Of a stretch of DNA of 64,000 nucleotides, positions 6,444-14,383 are shown piece after piece. The notes below the pieces were generated by a model. That model searched no databases and had not been told where the DNA came from. It saw nothing but the letters and a program-made list of their open reading frames with translations. Source of the DNA: Planctomycetia bacterium (GTDB lineage: Bacteria > Planctomycetota > Planctomycetia > Gemmatales > Gemmataceae); contig SYHD01000081.1 of NCBI GenBank assembly GCA_005799265.1, positions 34,367 to 98,366 on the forward strand. Direction: 5' to 3'. How positions within the stretch are numbered: the stretch's first letter is position 1; every line of letters starts with the position of its first letter. A program made the position numbers and the translations under genes.

Positions 6444-8552
6444 CTAAACGGGCCTTGAGCAGTACCACGCACCGATCGCTTCCGCAATTTGTTCCGGCGT
6501 TTGTGTCGCGTCGATCGTCAGGTTTTGCGCCGCTTCGTACAACGGCGTGCGGGCTGTCAGTAGCGCCTCGATTTCCGTGAAGCCGCCTTGCGCCAGAGCG
6601 GGGCGCTGTTCGTTGGTCGCGGGATCGGCTTGCAGGCGTTGCCAGAGCACGTTGGCCGGCGCTTGCAGCCAGACGACGGGGCCGAGCTTCAAGCGGTCGC
6701 GATTGTCATCGCGCAATATCACGCCGCCGCCGGTTGCGATGACGCAGCCGTCGTAGCCGCATAGCTCTTCGAGAATCGCCGCTTCCTTGTCGCGAAAGCT
6801 CGCCTCGCCTTCCTCCGCGAAGATCTCCTTGATGGTGCGGCCCCAGCGATCTTCGAGGACCGCGTCGGCGTCAGCCCAGATCCAGCCGAGCTTGTCCGCT
6901 AAAAGTTGCGCCACCGTCGTCTTGCCGGCGCCGCGATAGCCGATGAGGAACAGCAAGCGCGGCGGCGCCTCTTCGTTAGCTGGACGCGTAAGCGACGGAT
7001 GCTCACTTCCGTCGCTTGCGTGTCCGACTAACTCGGCTTCCCGGGCTTGCACCGGCGAGAGCGCCTTGCGCACAAGCGTCGCCATCAATTCGAGCGGCGG
7101 CGGCTGTCCCGTGAACATCTGAAACTGCAACCCCGCTTGCCGCACGAACATATCGACGCCGGTCAAGGTGTGGCAGCCGCGTTCGCGTGCCTCGCGGATC
7201 AGCATCGTCGTTTCCGGCGTATAGATGGTGTCAAAAACCATCATGTCGGCCTTGAGCGAGCTATGATGGATGGGCGATTCGTCCACGTTGGGGTGCATGC
7301 CAATTGACGTGCAGTTGATGATCGTGTCGCATTCCATGCAATGACGCGCGGCCCAATCGACGAAGCGGGCGCCGGTTTCCAGCGCGAGCACCAGGCCGCG
7401 TTCCGGCGTGCGATTGGTGACGACAAACTTGATGCCTTCTTGCTTGAGCCCATGTGCGATGGCCCGCGCCACGCCGCCGGCGCCCAGGACCAGCACGGAC
7501 CGTGACGACAGCGGCGCCGGTTGATTGTCCGGTCCCGGCGGCAAATGGGCGTGCAGCGACTCGATGGCGGCCCGCGCGTCGGTGTTCGCGGCCCGAAAGC
7601 CGATCGCGGTCGCCAACAGTGTATTCGCCGCTCCCATCGACGCGACCGATTCGTCCTTGTCCTCGGCGAGCTTGGCGGCGGCTTCTTTCTGCGGAATCGT
7701 CACGCTGTAGGCGGACACGGGAATTTCACGGAAGCCCTGCACGAACGCCGGCAGTTCGCCGCGCGGCACACGGAACGGCAGATAGACCGCGTTGATGCCG
7801 AGTTCGCGCAAGGCGGCGTTGTGGATCAGCGGGCTGAGGCTATGGCCGATCGGATCGCCGATGACTCCGAATATTTTCGTTTCCGGCTTGATGTCCTCGA
7901 CGCGGTAGATCTGTTGCAGTTCCTTGAACGATAGGATGCCCGGCGCGATCTGCCGTTCCTTGTTGAACGCTCCGTAGGTGTACGGCATACCCTGCCGCAG
8001 GCCGAGCACGCGCGTGCAGGTGCCAAGGTCGCCCATGCAAAGAGCGACGGTGGGTTTCGGCGGGTTCTTCAAGAGAGACAGCACGCGCAGATTGTCCGCG
8101 ACTTGCTGTCCGGTCACGGCGATCTTGACGATGTCGGCGTCTTTCTCGCACATCTGCTTGTGAATCAACTCTAGGTTTTCCGGCATCCCTTGCAAGTTGT
8201 GATAGCTGACGATGCGCTGGACGTTGCCGAAGCGCGGGATCTGGTCGATGATGTCGATTTCAAGATCGACGTAATCAAAGCCCGCGACGATGGCGTGACG
8301 AATTAAACGCAGGCGCTGCTCTTCGGTGCCGGCCCAGCGGCCGCCGTCAACGGGCCGACGGAAGGTGGCGATGATCGGACACGGGCGATTTTCCAGCAGG
8401 CGTTTGAAGTCGGGAATCTTGCTGAGGAAGTCGAGACGCAGTTCGATCAGCCTGGCGCCTTGCTTGGCCGCTTCTTGAATTTCCGCCTGCATCATGCGAT
8501 GGCGCGTGCGGCCAATGACGACGCAGATGACAGGACCGGTGAGCGTTGACAT
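6444..8552 (-). CDS. aroDEK: Trifunctional dehydroquinate dehydratase / shikimate dehydrogenase / shikimate kinase
   Basis: One 702-residue chain carries three consecutive shikimate-pathway steps. Residues 1-220: type I dehydroquinate dehydratase, with catalytic His118 in SYHNLQG and Schiff-base Lys143 in IVKIAVTG. Residues 225-500: shikimate dehydrogenase, with GDPIGHSLSPLIHNA (232-246), catalytic Lys289 in TIPQK, NTDA near 323 and the NADP loop GAGGVARA (357-364). Residues 530-702: shikimate kinase, with P-loop GYRGAGKTT (538-546) and ATGGGVI. The start at 8552 is chosen over an in-frame ATG at 8606 because GAGG lies six bases upstream and MSTLTGP fits the first AroD strand. AroD-AroE fusions are known; the added AroK is less common. 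The linker between AroE and AroK is coded by a 58-base palindrome (6975-7032). Confidence 0.93.
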   Translation of the reverse strand: MSTLTGPVICVVIGRTRHRMMQAEIQEAAKQGARLIELRLDFLSKIPDFKRLLENRPCPIIATFRRPVDGGRWAGTEEQRLRLIRHAIVAGFDYVDLEIDIIDQIPRFGNVQRIVSYHNLQGMPENLELIHKQMCEKDADIVKIAVTGQQVADNLRVLSLLKNPPKPTVALCMGDLGTCTRVLGLRQGMPYTYGAFNKERQIAPGILSFKELQQIYRVEDIKPETKIFGVIGDPIGHSLSPLIHNAALRELGINAVYLPFRVPRGELPAFVQGFREIPVSAYSVTIPQKEAAAKLAEDKDESVASMGAANTLLATAIGFRAANTDARAAIESLHAHLPPGPDNQPAPLSSRSVLVLGAGGVARAIAHGLKQEGIKFVVTNRTPERGLVLALETGARFVDWAARHCMECDTIINCTSIGMHPNVDESPIHHSSLKADMMVFDTIYTPETTMLIREARERGCHTLTGVDMFVRQAGLQFQMFTGQPPPLELMATLVRKALSPVQAREAELVGHASDGSEHPSLTRPANEEAPPRLLFLIGYRGAGKTTVAQLLADKLGWIWADADAVLEDRWGRTIKEIFAEEGEASFRDKEAAILEELCGYDGCVIATGGGVILRDDNRDRLKLGPVVWLQAPANVLWQRLQADPATNEQRPALAQGGFTEIEALLTARTPLYEAAQNLTIDATQTPEQIAEAIGAWYCSRPV
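6975..7032. repeat. Palindromic element D inside aroDEK, in frame
   Basis: Left arm 6975-6999 and right arm 7008-7032 match at 21 of 25 positions around an eight-base loop. It codes for about nineteen residues (LVGHASDGSEHPSLTRPAN, residues 508-526) that join the dehydrogenase and kinase domains. Confidence 0.8.
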
Positions 8553-8600
8553 GGCTTGCCTCGGCACGAGATCGCAGACATCACGTCCTGCGTGACGGTT

Positions 8601-8619
8601 CCTCACGCGGAGCGTGAGG
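8601..8619. repeat. Short hairpin upstream of aroDEK
   Basis: CCTCACGC pairs with GCGTGAGG around a three-base loop, 49 bases upstream of the aroDEK start. Probably a remnant of another palindromic element; a second small stem (TCACG/CGTGA) lies at about 8581-8595. Confidence 0.4.
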
Positions 8620-8640
8620 TCTACGATCTAATCTGACCTG

Positions 8641-9387
8641 CTAGACCCGCGCTTGTAGACGTCGATCCGACGTCGTGTAGTTGACGGTGATAACATACAG
8701 CGCGATCAGTGCCGCGGTCACGAGGATGCCGACGAGAATGCCAAGCTCCACTGCCAGGTGGATCGCGTCCGGCAATTCCAGGCGTATCACGAATACGCTG
8801 AGGAGCGCCGCCGACCCGCCGCCGCCGAGGCTGAGAATCGTGTGCATGATGGAATGGACGCTCAACGGGCTGATGCGCGAGACGCGGCCAATCGGCAAAC
8901 CCAAGAGGGCGTTCATCTTCGCGACTTCGTAAATCAGGCCGACGCGGGTGCGGATCGAGAGAAACGCCATGAAAACGGCGAGGATCGTTAACGTCGCGAA
9001 CGTGATCGGCAAGCACCAGCGCTGGATCTCGTCGATCGGAATGATCAACTCGCCGCGCGGGTTTGCGTGAAAGATCGCCCCCGATGCCGTCAGGAGCAAG
9101 GAAGCAACCGCCAAGTAGATGCCGACGGCACGATTACGATCCGTGACGAGTTGATGGATCGTGCGGCTCGAATGCAGGTAACGCATGCCGGGGGTTACTT
9201 CCGACGGCGCGGGCAGCAAGCCGGCCGCAGTTTCTTCGCCGATCATCTCGATCGCATCGACGACCTTCTCGGAGAAGCCTTCACCCTCCTTCACGTCGAG
9301 GCTATCAAGCGACCCCTTGTGTGCGTCCGGCAACTGCACGACGATGGCCCGCACGTCTTTTGGAGCGGTGTTCGTTTGTTCGGGCAT
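8641..9387 (-). CDS. Four-helix integral membrane protein of unknown function
   Basis: Not recognised. 248 residues with a soluble N-terminal segment (about 1-85), then four hydrophobic helices: AVGIYLAVASLLLTASGAIF (about 86-105), LPITFATLTILAVFMAFLSI (about 124-146), a Gly-rich helix IMHTILSLGGGGSAALLSVF, and a long C-terminal helix ending ALYVITV. The conserved-looking HSSRTIHQLVTDRNRAVG before helix 1 and RTRVGLIYEVAKMNALLG between helices 2 and 3 could be cytosolic. GAGGA lies six bases before the ATG. Divergent from the esterase at 9496. Confidence 0.7.
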   Translation of the reverse strand: MPEQTNTAPKDVRAIVVQLPDAHKGSLDSLDVKEGEGFSEKVVDAIEMIGEETAAGLLPAPSEVTPGMRYLHSSRTIHQLVTDRNRAVGIYLAVASLLLTASGAIFHANPRGELIIPIDEIQRWCLPITFATLTILAVFMAFLSIRTRVGLIYEVAKMNALLGLPIGRVSRISPLSVHSIMHTILSLGGGGSAALLSVFVIRLELPDAIHLAVELGILVGILVTAALIALYVITVNYTTSDRRLQARV

Positions 9388-9495
9388 GAGGTGTCCTCGA
9401 ATTATCTTGCAATCGCGGGCAAATCCGCCAAACTATCTACCGTCATTATACGCCCCAGGTAAAGGGGGCATGCCATTCACCCACAGGGAGCAGAG

Positions 9496-10215
9496 ATGAG
9501 ACGAGTCATGATCGCGTTGTTCTTCGTCGTCGGCGTGGCCAACCTGCACGCGGGGGAATCCAAAACCGGCTTTGTCAACAAGATTTACAAGGACAAAGGC
9601 AGCGACATCAAGTACGTAGTCTTCGTGCCCGCCGACTACAAGGGGGATAAGGAATATCCCGTAATCCTGTTCCTGCACGGCGCCGGCGAGTCCGGCACCG
9701 ATGGTCAGAAGCAAGTCAAGGTCGGCCTCGCCAAGGCGATTCGCGACAAGAAGGAAAACTTTCCCTTCATCGCGATTTTTCCGCAATCGCAAAAAGGCGG
9801 CTGGGGCGCGAACGGCGCCGAGGGGAAACGAGCCGTCGCCATCCTCGAAGAAGTCGAAAAGGACTACAAGACCGACAAGAAACGCGTCTACCTGACCGGT
9901 CTTTCGATGGGTGGCTTCGGCACCTGGAGCCTCGCGGTCGCCCATCCGACCCGCTGGGCCGCGATAGCGCCGATCTGCGGCGGCGGCGATCCGAAGGCCG
10001 CCGAGAAGATCAAGAACCTCCCCTGCTGGTGCTTCCACGGCGATGCGGACACAGCCGTCAAGGTCGATCTCTCGCGCGCAATGATCAAAGCGCTCAAGGC
10101 TGCGGGAGGCGAGCCGCGCTATGACGAATATCCCAAGGTCGGCCACAACAGCTGGGATCGTGCGTATGGCAACGCGGAGTTGTATACGTGGTTCTTGAAA
10201 CACTCGACCAAGTAA
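9496..10215 (+). CDS. Secreted alpha/beta-hydrolase (putative esterase/peptidase), copy 1
   Basis: 239 residues with an N-terminal signal peptide (MRRVMIALFFVVGVANLHAG). The hydrolase core shows the oxyanion segment ILFLHGAGESG, the nucleophile elbow GLSMGGFGTW (Ser about 140), the acid in HGDADTAV and the catalytic His in VGHNSWD, so the triad is complete. It resembles the secreted phospholipase/carboxylesterase or 'predicted peptidase' group of esterases; the substrate cannot be read from sequence. It is followed after 87 bases by a close paralogue. GGGAGCAGAG precedes the start. Confidence 0.85.
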   Translation: MRRVMIALFFVVGVANLHAGESKTGFVNKIYKDKGSDIKYVVFVPADYKGDKEYPVILFLHGAGESGTDGQKQVKVGLAKAIRDKKENFPFIAIFPQSQKGGWGANGAEGKRAVAILEEVEKDYKTDKKRVYLTGLSMGGFGTWSLAVAHPTRWAAIAPICGGGDPKAAEKIKNLPCWCFHGDADTAVKVDLSRAMIKALKAAGGEPRYDEYPKVGHNSWDRAYGNAELYTWFLKHSTK

Positions 10216-10228
10216 CCAACCATTTGCC

Positions 10229-10286
10229 CGTTTAGCGCTCGCGTTGAATCGTCGGAATCCTGGCGATTCAACGCGAGCGATAAACG
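10229..10286. repeat. Family B palindromic element (58 bases)
   Basis: Arms CGTTTAGCGCTCGCGTTGAA and its inverse match at 22 of 23 positions. It lies between the two esterase genes, 16 bases upstream of the second start codon. Confidence 0.85.
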
Positions 10287-10302
10287 AATTCAAGGAGCCT
10301 CA

Positions 10303-11037
10303 ATGAAACGCATCCTCTCCATCGTGTCCCTGTGCGCGCTGACCGTCGTGGCCGCCCACGCCGGCGAAACGAAAACCGGCTTCATCGCCAAGACGCACAA
10401 GGGCAAGGACGGCGACTCCAAGTACGTCGTCTTCGTGCCGCCTGGCTACACCGGCGACAAGCCGATGCCGCTCATCCTGTTCTTGCATGGCGCGGGCGAA
10501 CGCGGCGACGACGGCGAACTTCCCGTCAAGCAAGGCATCGCCAACGGCGGCATCAAATTCAAGAACAACGAGGCCAAGTTCCCCTTCTTCGTCGTCTTCC
10601 CGCAGTGCAAGGTGAAGAGCAACTGGCTCGCCGGCGGACCCGATGCCGACCGTGCCCTCGCCATCCTGGCAGAGGTGCAGAAGACGTACAAGATCGACGA
10701 CAAACGGCTCTATCTCACCGGCCTGTCGATGGGCGGCTCAGGCACCTGGAGCCTCGCGGCGGCGCATCCCAACAAATGGGCCGCCATCGCTCCCATCTGC
10801 GGCGGCGGCGATCCCAGCACCGCCGACAAGATCAAGCACATCCCCTGCTGGTGCTTCTGCGGCGACCAGGACAACGCCAAGCTCGTCGAGAACAATCGCA
10901 CGATCATCAAGACGTTGAAAGGCGTCGGCGGCACGCCGCGCTACAGCGAATTTCCGTTCGTCGGCCACAACTCGTGGGACTCAGCGTACGTGACGCCGGA
11001 GTTGTACTCGTGGTTTCTGAAGCATTCGACCAAGTAA
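10303..11037 (+). CDS. Secreted alpha/beta-hydrolase (putative esterase/peptidase), copy 2
   Basis: 244 residues, closely similar along its whole length to the protein at 9496-10215: signal peptide (MKRILSIVSLCALTVVAAHA), ILFLHGAGERG, nucleophile GLSMGGSGTW, CGDQD in place of HGDAD, and VGHNSWD. The triad is complete. The similarity continues past the stop codons: both are followed by CCAAGTAACCAACCATTT and then a family B palindrome, so the pair arose by tandem duplication of gene plus 3' flank. AAGGAG precedes the ATG. Confidence 0.85.
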   Translation: MKRILSIVSLCALTVVAAHAGETKTGFIAKTHKGKDGDSKYVVFVPPGYTGDKPMPLILFLHGAGERGDDGELPVKQGIANGGIKFKNNEAKFPFFVVFPQCKVKSNWLAGGPDADRALAILAEVQKTYKIDDKRLYLTGLSMGGSGTWSLAAAHPNKWAAIAPICGGGDPSTADKIKHIPCWCFCGDQDNAKLVENNRTIIKTLKGVGGTPRYSEFPFVGHNSWDSAYVTPELYSWFLKHSTK

Positions 11038-11050
11038 CCAACCATTTCCC

Positions 11051-11108
11051 CGTTTAGCGCTCGCGTTGAATCGCCGGAATGCCGGCGCTGCCATGCGAGC
11101 GCTAAACG
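11051..11108. repeat. Family B palindromic element (58 bases, duplicated copy)
   Basis: Same length and same position relative to the stop codon as the element at 10229. The outer arms (CGTTTAGCGCTCGCG with CGCGAGCGCTAAACG-like) are kept; the inner arm has decayed. Confidence 0.8.
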
Positions 11109-11253
11109 AATTCATGCTGGCACGGAGTGGCCGGACAATATCCAAACTGATCAACGGCCCGAGTTAAAACGCGCTTCCAATACCATTTTTCAAAAATTCC
11201 TTTTGTCATTCCGCTCGCTTTCAGCCAAAATAGACTGCAACAATTGCCTAACC

Positions 11254-11281
11254 CGCGCGGCTCTGCGAGCCGCGGCTAAAC
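11254..11281. repeat. Family A palindrome, right half
   Basis: Right half of the 50-base family A element, ending CCGCGGCTAAAC, 11 bases upstream of the Gfo/Idh start at 11293 and abutting its AAGGAG site. Confidence 0.75.
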
Positions 11282-11292
11282 AAGGAGCCTTC

Positions 11293-12849
11293 ATGAAACG
11301 TCGCACCTTCCTCCAATCGACCGCGGCGGCTGGCGTTGCCGCGACGGCCATGGCGCTCGATGCCAAGACCTACGCCCAAGCGCCCGGCGCCAATGAACGC
11401 ATCGGCCTTGCGTTCCTGGGCGTCGGCGGACGCTGTCAGCAGCACATCGATGTCATCCTCGCGCTGCAACGCGCCAACGCGCGCTCCGTCGCGCCCGTCG
11501 CCGTCTGCGATGTCTGGGACGGCAATCCGATGCTCGGTCGCGGCAGTGGGCGCGGGCTCAATCCGTCGGCGCTGCGCTGCGGGCTGCGGGTCGAGGATCG
11601 CGTGCACGTCACCAAGGACTATCGCCGCCTCCTGGAACTGCGTGAGGTGGACGCCGTCTGCATCGCGACGCCGGATCACTGGCACTCCCGTATGTGCATC
11701 GACGCCGCCAACGCGGGCAAGCACATCTATTGCGAGACGCCGATGACCAAGACGATTTACGAAGCCCACGCCGTCGTGGACGCGGCCCGGCGCAACAACA
11801 TCGTCATGACCGTCGGCGTGCAGTGGATGGCCGACGCGAGCCTGCGCCGCGCCAACGAGATGATCCGCGGCGGCGGCATCGGCCACGTCGCCCAGGCCCA
11901 GACCAGCTACTATCGCAACTCGCTCGTCGGCCAATGGCGCTACTATCCCCTTACGCAAGACATGAACCCGACCACCATCGATTGGGACATGTTCCTTGGC
12001 CATCGTTTCTCCGTGGAAGACGGCGTGCCGCTCGCGCCGCAGATGCCGTTCGACCGCTCGATCTTCGCGCAATGGCGCTGCTACTGGGACTTCGGCGGTG
12101 GCATGTTCACCGACCTGTTCGTGCACCGCGTCACCCGCCTCATCAGCGCGATGGGCGTGCGCTACCCCGCGCGCGTCGTCGGCGGCGGCGGCATCTATCT
12201 CGAATACGACGGCCGTGACGTACCCGATGTTGCCACCATCGTCTGCGATTACGAGGAAGGCTGCCAGCTGCTCATCACCGCGACGATGATCAACGATCAC
12301 CCCATCGAAGAGTGCATCCGCGGCCGCACGGGGACGGTGAAGTTCGGCAGCCGCGAGGTGATGCGCAACGGCCAGCCCGCCCGCGACTGGGGCTACGAGG
12401 TGATCCCACAAGTGGCCGCGAATCGTCCGGTCGCCGGGCAACCGGTGCGGCGCGACGCGGTCTGGCACGGCGACGGCATGTCGGAAGGCGACTCCGGCAC
12501 TGCGATCTGGGAGAACTTCCTCTCCTGTGTGCGTGCCCGCAATCGCGAGACATTCTGCACGCCGGAGTTGGGTGCTGCCGCGTTCACGACGGTGAACATG
12601 GGCGTGCAAAGCTACCGCCAGGGCCAGGTGCTGTTCTGGGATCGCGAACGCCGGCGACCGGTGGTCGGCGATTCAAGTTGGGCGACGCGCCTGGAACGCA
12701 AGAGCCGTGAAAGAGGCCGGCCGAACCAAATCATCGGCTGGACCGGCGGCGACCGCGGCAGCACACTGGAACCGCCAGAGTATCAGCGCCTGGGCGGTCC
12801 GTGGACGAATGGCCGCGATCCGGGGGCGGCGCCGGGGGGCGGAAATTAG
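11293..12849 (+). CDS. Tat-exported Gfo/Idh/MocA family oxidoreductase
   Basis: 518 residues. The N-terminus MKRRTFLQSTAAAGVAATAMA has a Tat-type leader. A Rossmann fold follows (IGLAFLGVGGRCQQHI, about 35-50), then the family's EKP-like segment, here CETPMTKT (about 152-159), so the usual Lys is shifted. After it come the long alpha/beta domain with DWDMFLGH and FGGGMFTDLFVHR and a proline-rich C-terminal tail. Such proteins are numerous in planctomycetes and usually act on sugars or sugar acids; cofactor and substrate are not determinable here. The start at 11293 follows AAGGAGCCTTC. Confidence 0.85.
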   Translation: MKRRTFLQSTAAAGVAATAMALDAKTYAQAPGANERIGLAFLGVGGRCQQHIDVILALQRANARSVAPVAVCDVWDGNPMLGRGSGRGLNPSALRCGLRVEDRVHVTKDYRRLLELREVDAVCIATPDHWHSRMCIDAANAGKHIYCETPMTKTIYEAHAVVDAARRNNIVMTVGVQWMADASLRRANEMIRGGGIGHVAQAQTSYYRNSLVGQWRYYPLTQDMNPTTIDWDMFLGHRFSVEDGVPLAPQMPFDRSIFAQWRCYWDFGGGMFTDLFVHRVTRLISAMGVRYPARVVGGGGIYLEYDGRDVPDVATIVCDYEEGCQLLITATMINDHPIEECIRGRTGTVKFGSREVMRNGQPARDWGYEVIPQVAANRPVAGQPVRRDAVWHGDGMSEGDSGTAIWENFLSCVRARNRETFCTPELGAAAFTTVNMGVQSYRQGQVLFWDRERRRPVVGDSSWATRLERKSRERGRPNQIIGWTGGDRGSTLEPPEYQRLGGPWTNGRDPGAAPGGGN

Positions 12850-12870
12850 TAGTCGTAATGTGCCTGCATG

Positions 12871-12908
12871 CGTTTAGCGCTCGGAAGGCAATGTCCGAAC
12901 GCTAAACG
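12871..12908 (+). terminator. Family B palindrome acting as a probable terminator
   Basis: CGTTTAGCGCTCGGA (12871-12885) pairs with TCCGAACGCTAAACG (12894-12908) at 14 of 15 positions and is followed by CATTTTGCTTTTTTA on the plus strand, 21 bases after the oxidoreductase stop. The element belongs to the same family as those at 10229 and 3987. Confidence 0.55.
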
Positions 12909-12998
12909 CATTTTGCTTTTTTATGGGCCAGTGTGGTTGCTTGACCATGTTATTGAATCGTAACCGCAATCGTTCAGCCTCTGGTCATGGCGATTCTC

Positions 12999-13349
12999 TC
13001 ACTTGTACGGCAGATGATGCACGACGCTGACCCAATCCTTTGGGTCCGACGCCTTGGCGATGAGTTCCAGATCCTTGACGTACTGGCCGATCGTCACACC
13101 GAGTTTGTTGCCGAACAGCAGGCCAGCGAAGGGTTTGCCCTGGCGCTGCCATTTCTGCGCCAACGCCTTGAATCGGGTATCGTGGGTGAATAGCAGTCGG
13201 CCAAAGTTGCTGGCGCGTTCAAGCAGTTCTTCGTCCGACAATTCCGCGGCGTCATCGTCCTGCGCCCGTAGCACATCGACACCGCGAATTTGCAGCTGGT
13301 CGTGAATGGCTTTGTCAACATGAACGTCGAGATAGAACTGCACCGGCAT
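12999..13349 (-). CDS. DUF5615 PIN-like protein (putative toxin)
   Basis: 116 residues. The pattern FYLDVHVD (3-12 region), VDVLRAQDDD and LLFTHDTRFKALAQKW fits the DUF5615/Mut7-C PIN-like fold, in which acidic residues are thought to bind a metal for RNA cleavage. It follows a DUF433 gene on the same strand with a 67-base gap. DUF433-DUF5615 pairs are generally regarded as type II toxin-antitoxin candidates. CTGGAGA precedes the ATG. Confidence 0.75.
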   Translation of the reverse strand: MPVQFYLDVHVDKAIHDQLQIRGVDVLRAQDDDAAELSDEELLERASNFGRLLFTHDTRFKALAQKWQRQGKPFAGLLFGNKLGVTIGQYVKDLELIAKASDPKDWVSVVHHLPYK

Positions 13350-13380
13350 CGGCTGTCTCCAGTGAGTGTATCGCCTTCAC

Positions 13381-13405
13381 GCCGGCATAGGAAGCATGCC
13401 GGTAC
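13381..13405. repeat. Hairpin between the DUF433 and DUF5615 genes
   Basis: CCGGCAT and ATGCCGG form a small stem in the 67-base gap between antitoxin and toxin genes. It could tune the toxin-to-antitoxin ratio, but this is speculative. Confidence 0.35.
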
Positions 13406-13416
13406 GCCGATGCAAT

Positions 13417-13734
13417 CTAGGGAAGGATGCCTTGCGCTCTCATGCGCAGTAGGAACGGCGAGGCGGGTGTGTTTTTTCGCCATTCCTCGATGAGCTTCTG
13501 CTCTTCCTCGATCTCCGCATCGATTTCTGCCCGATGGTCGAAATAATATGCCATCGCGGAGTGAATCTCGGCAAGCCTGAGATGTGGGTAGTGGATGTAA
13601 ATCTCGTCCGCGGACCAGCCGTTATTCAGATAGTCGATGACGATTTGCGCCACGCGAATGCGCGGCATACGTTGGAGCCGGGCGGGACTGCCTTCGACCT
13701 TTTCGATGTGCGGATACGTAACTTCGACTGGCAT
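13417..13734 (-). CDS. DUF433 protein (putative antitoxin)
   Basis: 105 residues. The central part, RMPRIRVAQIVIDYLNNGWSADEI followed by IYIHYPHLRLAEIHSAMAYYFDH, is the DUF433 winged-helix-like signature (a helix-turn-helix in which 'G.s.eei...yP.L....v..AL.y' is conserved). The C-terminal tail is acidic and Glu-rich and could wrap the toxin. The start at 13734 is chosen because GAGGAG lies six bases upstream; the frame extends further 5' without support. Expected to repress its own operon and neutralise the DUF5615 protein. Confidence 0.75.
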   Translation of the reverse strand: MPVEVTYPHIEKVEGSPARLQRMPRIRVAQIVIDYLNNGWSADEIYIHYPHLRLAEIHSAMAYYFDHRAEIDAEIEEEQKLIEEWRKNTPASPFLLRMRAQGILP

Positions 13735-13792
13735 GGCGATCTCCTCGCAGTGATGGGCGTCCCTACAGTATACCGGAGCGTGCCTGTTCGTG

Positions 13793-13852
13793 GTGGCAAG
13801 ATTCCGATCTTGCCGATTTTCTACAACGGAAAGATCAGAGTCTTGCCGCCAC
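13793..13852. repeat. Palindromic element I upstream of the DUF6882 gene
   Basis: GTGGCAAGATTCCGATCTTG and its imperfect inverse ending TCTTGCCGCCAC form a 60-base stem-loop, 28 bases upstream of the proposed GTG start at 13880. Confidence 0.6.
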
Positions 13853-13879
13853 AAGGGATCGGCTCAAGGGAATGACGAG

Positions 13880-14365
13880 GTGGGGAAGGAATTTCGCACA
13901 AATGACGACAATCCCGATTACGGTTTGCTTGTCGAGCAAAGCATTGAAGAGCTGCGCATTAAGACCGACGCTCACGATTCGATGTGGCAACTCGGCGAGG
14001 CGGACTGGAGCGTCGATCAGGATGCCGGCGAGATTGTCTTCACAGCGCACGATGGCATGGTCGCGATCGCTCCGGTGCAGATCGTCGGCACCTACGACAC
14101 CAACACTGGCACCTGGCTTTGGGGCTGGGATAACCCTTCCGTAGACCCCGCCCTGCAAAAGGCCGCACGCCGGGTGCGCGGGTACGGCGAGAAGCACGTC
14201 ATCAAGAACCTCACCACGCGCAAGCTCAGATGCAGCGAAGACTTAGCGTGGGAGTTCACCGCCTTCGCGTGCAAGCTCTACCTGGGCCAGGGCGCCTATC
14301 GCGGACCGGCGGATCCGACGCTCATCTTCATGGTCTTCGGCGAGGTTTCGTTGAGCCAGGGTTGA
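13880..14365 (+). CDS. DUF6882 family protein
   Basis: 161 residues if the GTG at 13880 is used (AGGGA about eight bases upstream); the reading frame is open back to about 13790 through a palindromic element, so the start is uncertain. The sequence LGEADWSVDQDAGEIVFT followed by VGTYDTNTGTWLWGWDNPSV and the later RKLRCSEDLAWEFTAFACKL matches the DUF6882 pattern. No function is established for that family. It lies 18 bases before the MOSC gene and may be co-transcribed with it. Confidence 0.65.
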   Translation: MGKEFRTNDDNPDYGLLVEQSIEELRIKTDAHDSMWQLGEADWSVDQDAGEIVFTAHDGMVAIAPVQIVGTYDTNTGTWLWGWDNPSVDPALQKAARRVRGYGEKHVIKNLTTRKLRCSEDLAWEFTAFACKLYLGQGAYRGPADPTLIFMVFGEVSLSQG

Positions 14366-14383
14366 TCGCACCAAGGAGAATCG

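Noticed and set aside
11248..12609. Long minus-strand open frame opposite the first Gfo/Idh gene
   Set aside because: High-GC shadow of a well-supported gene with leader, ribosome binding site and family motifs; the antisense product has skewed Arg, Ala and His composition.
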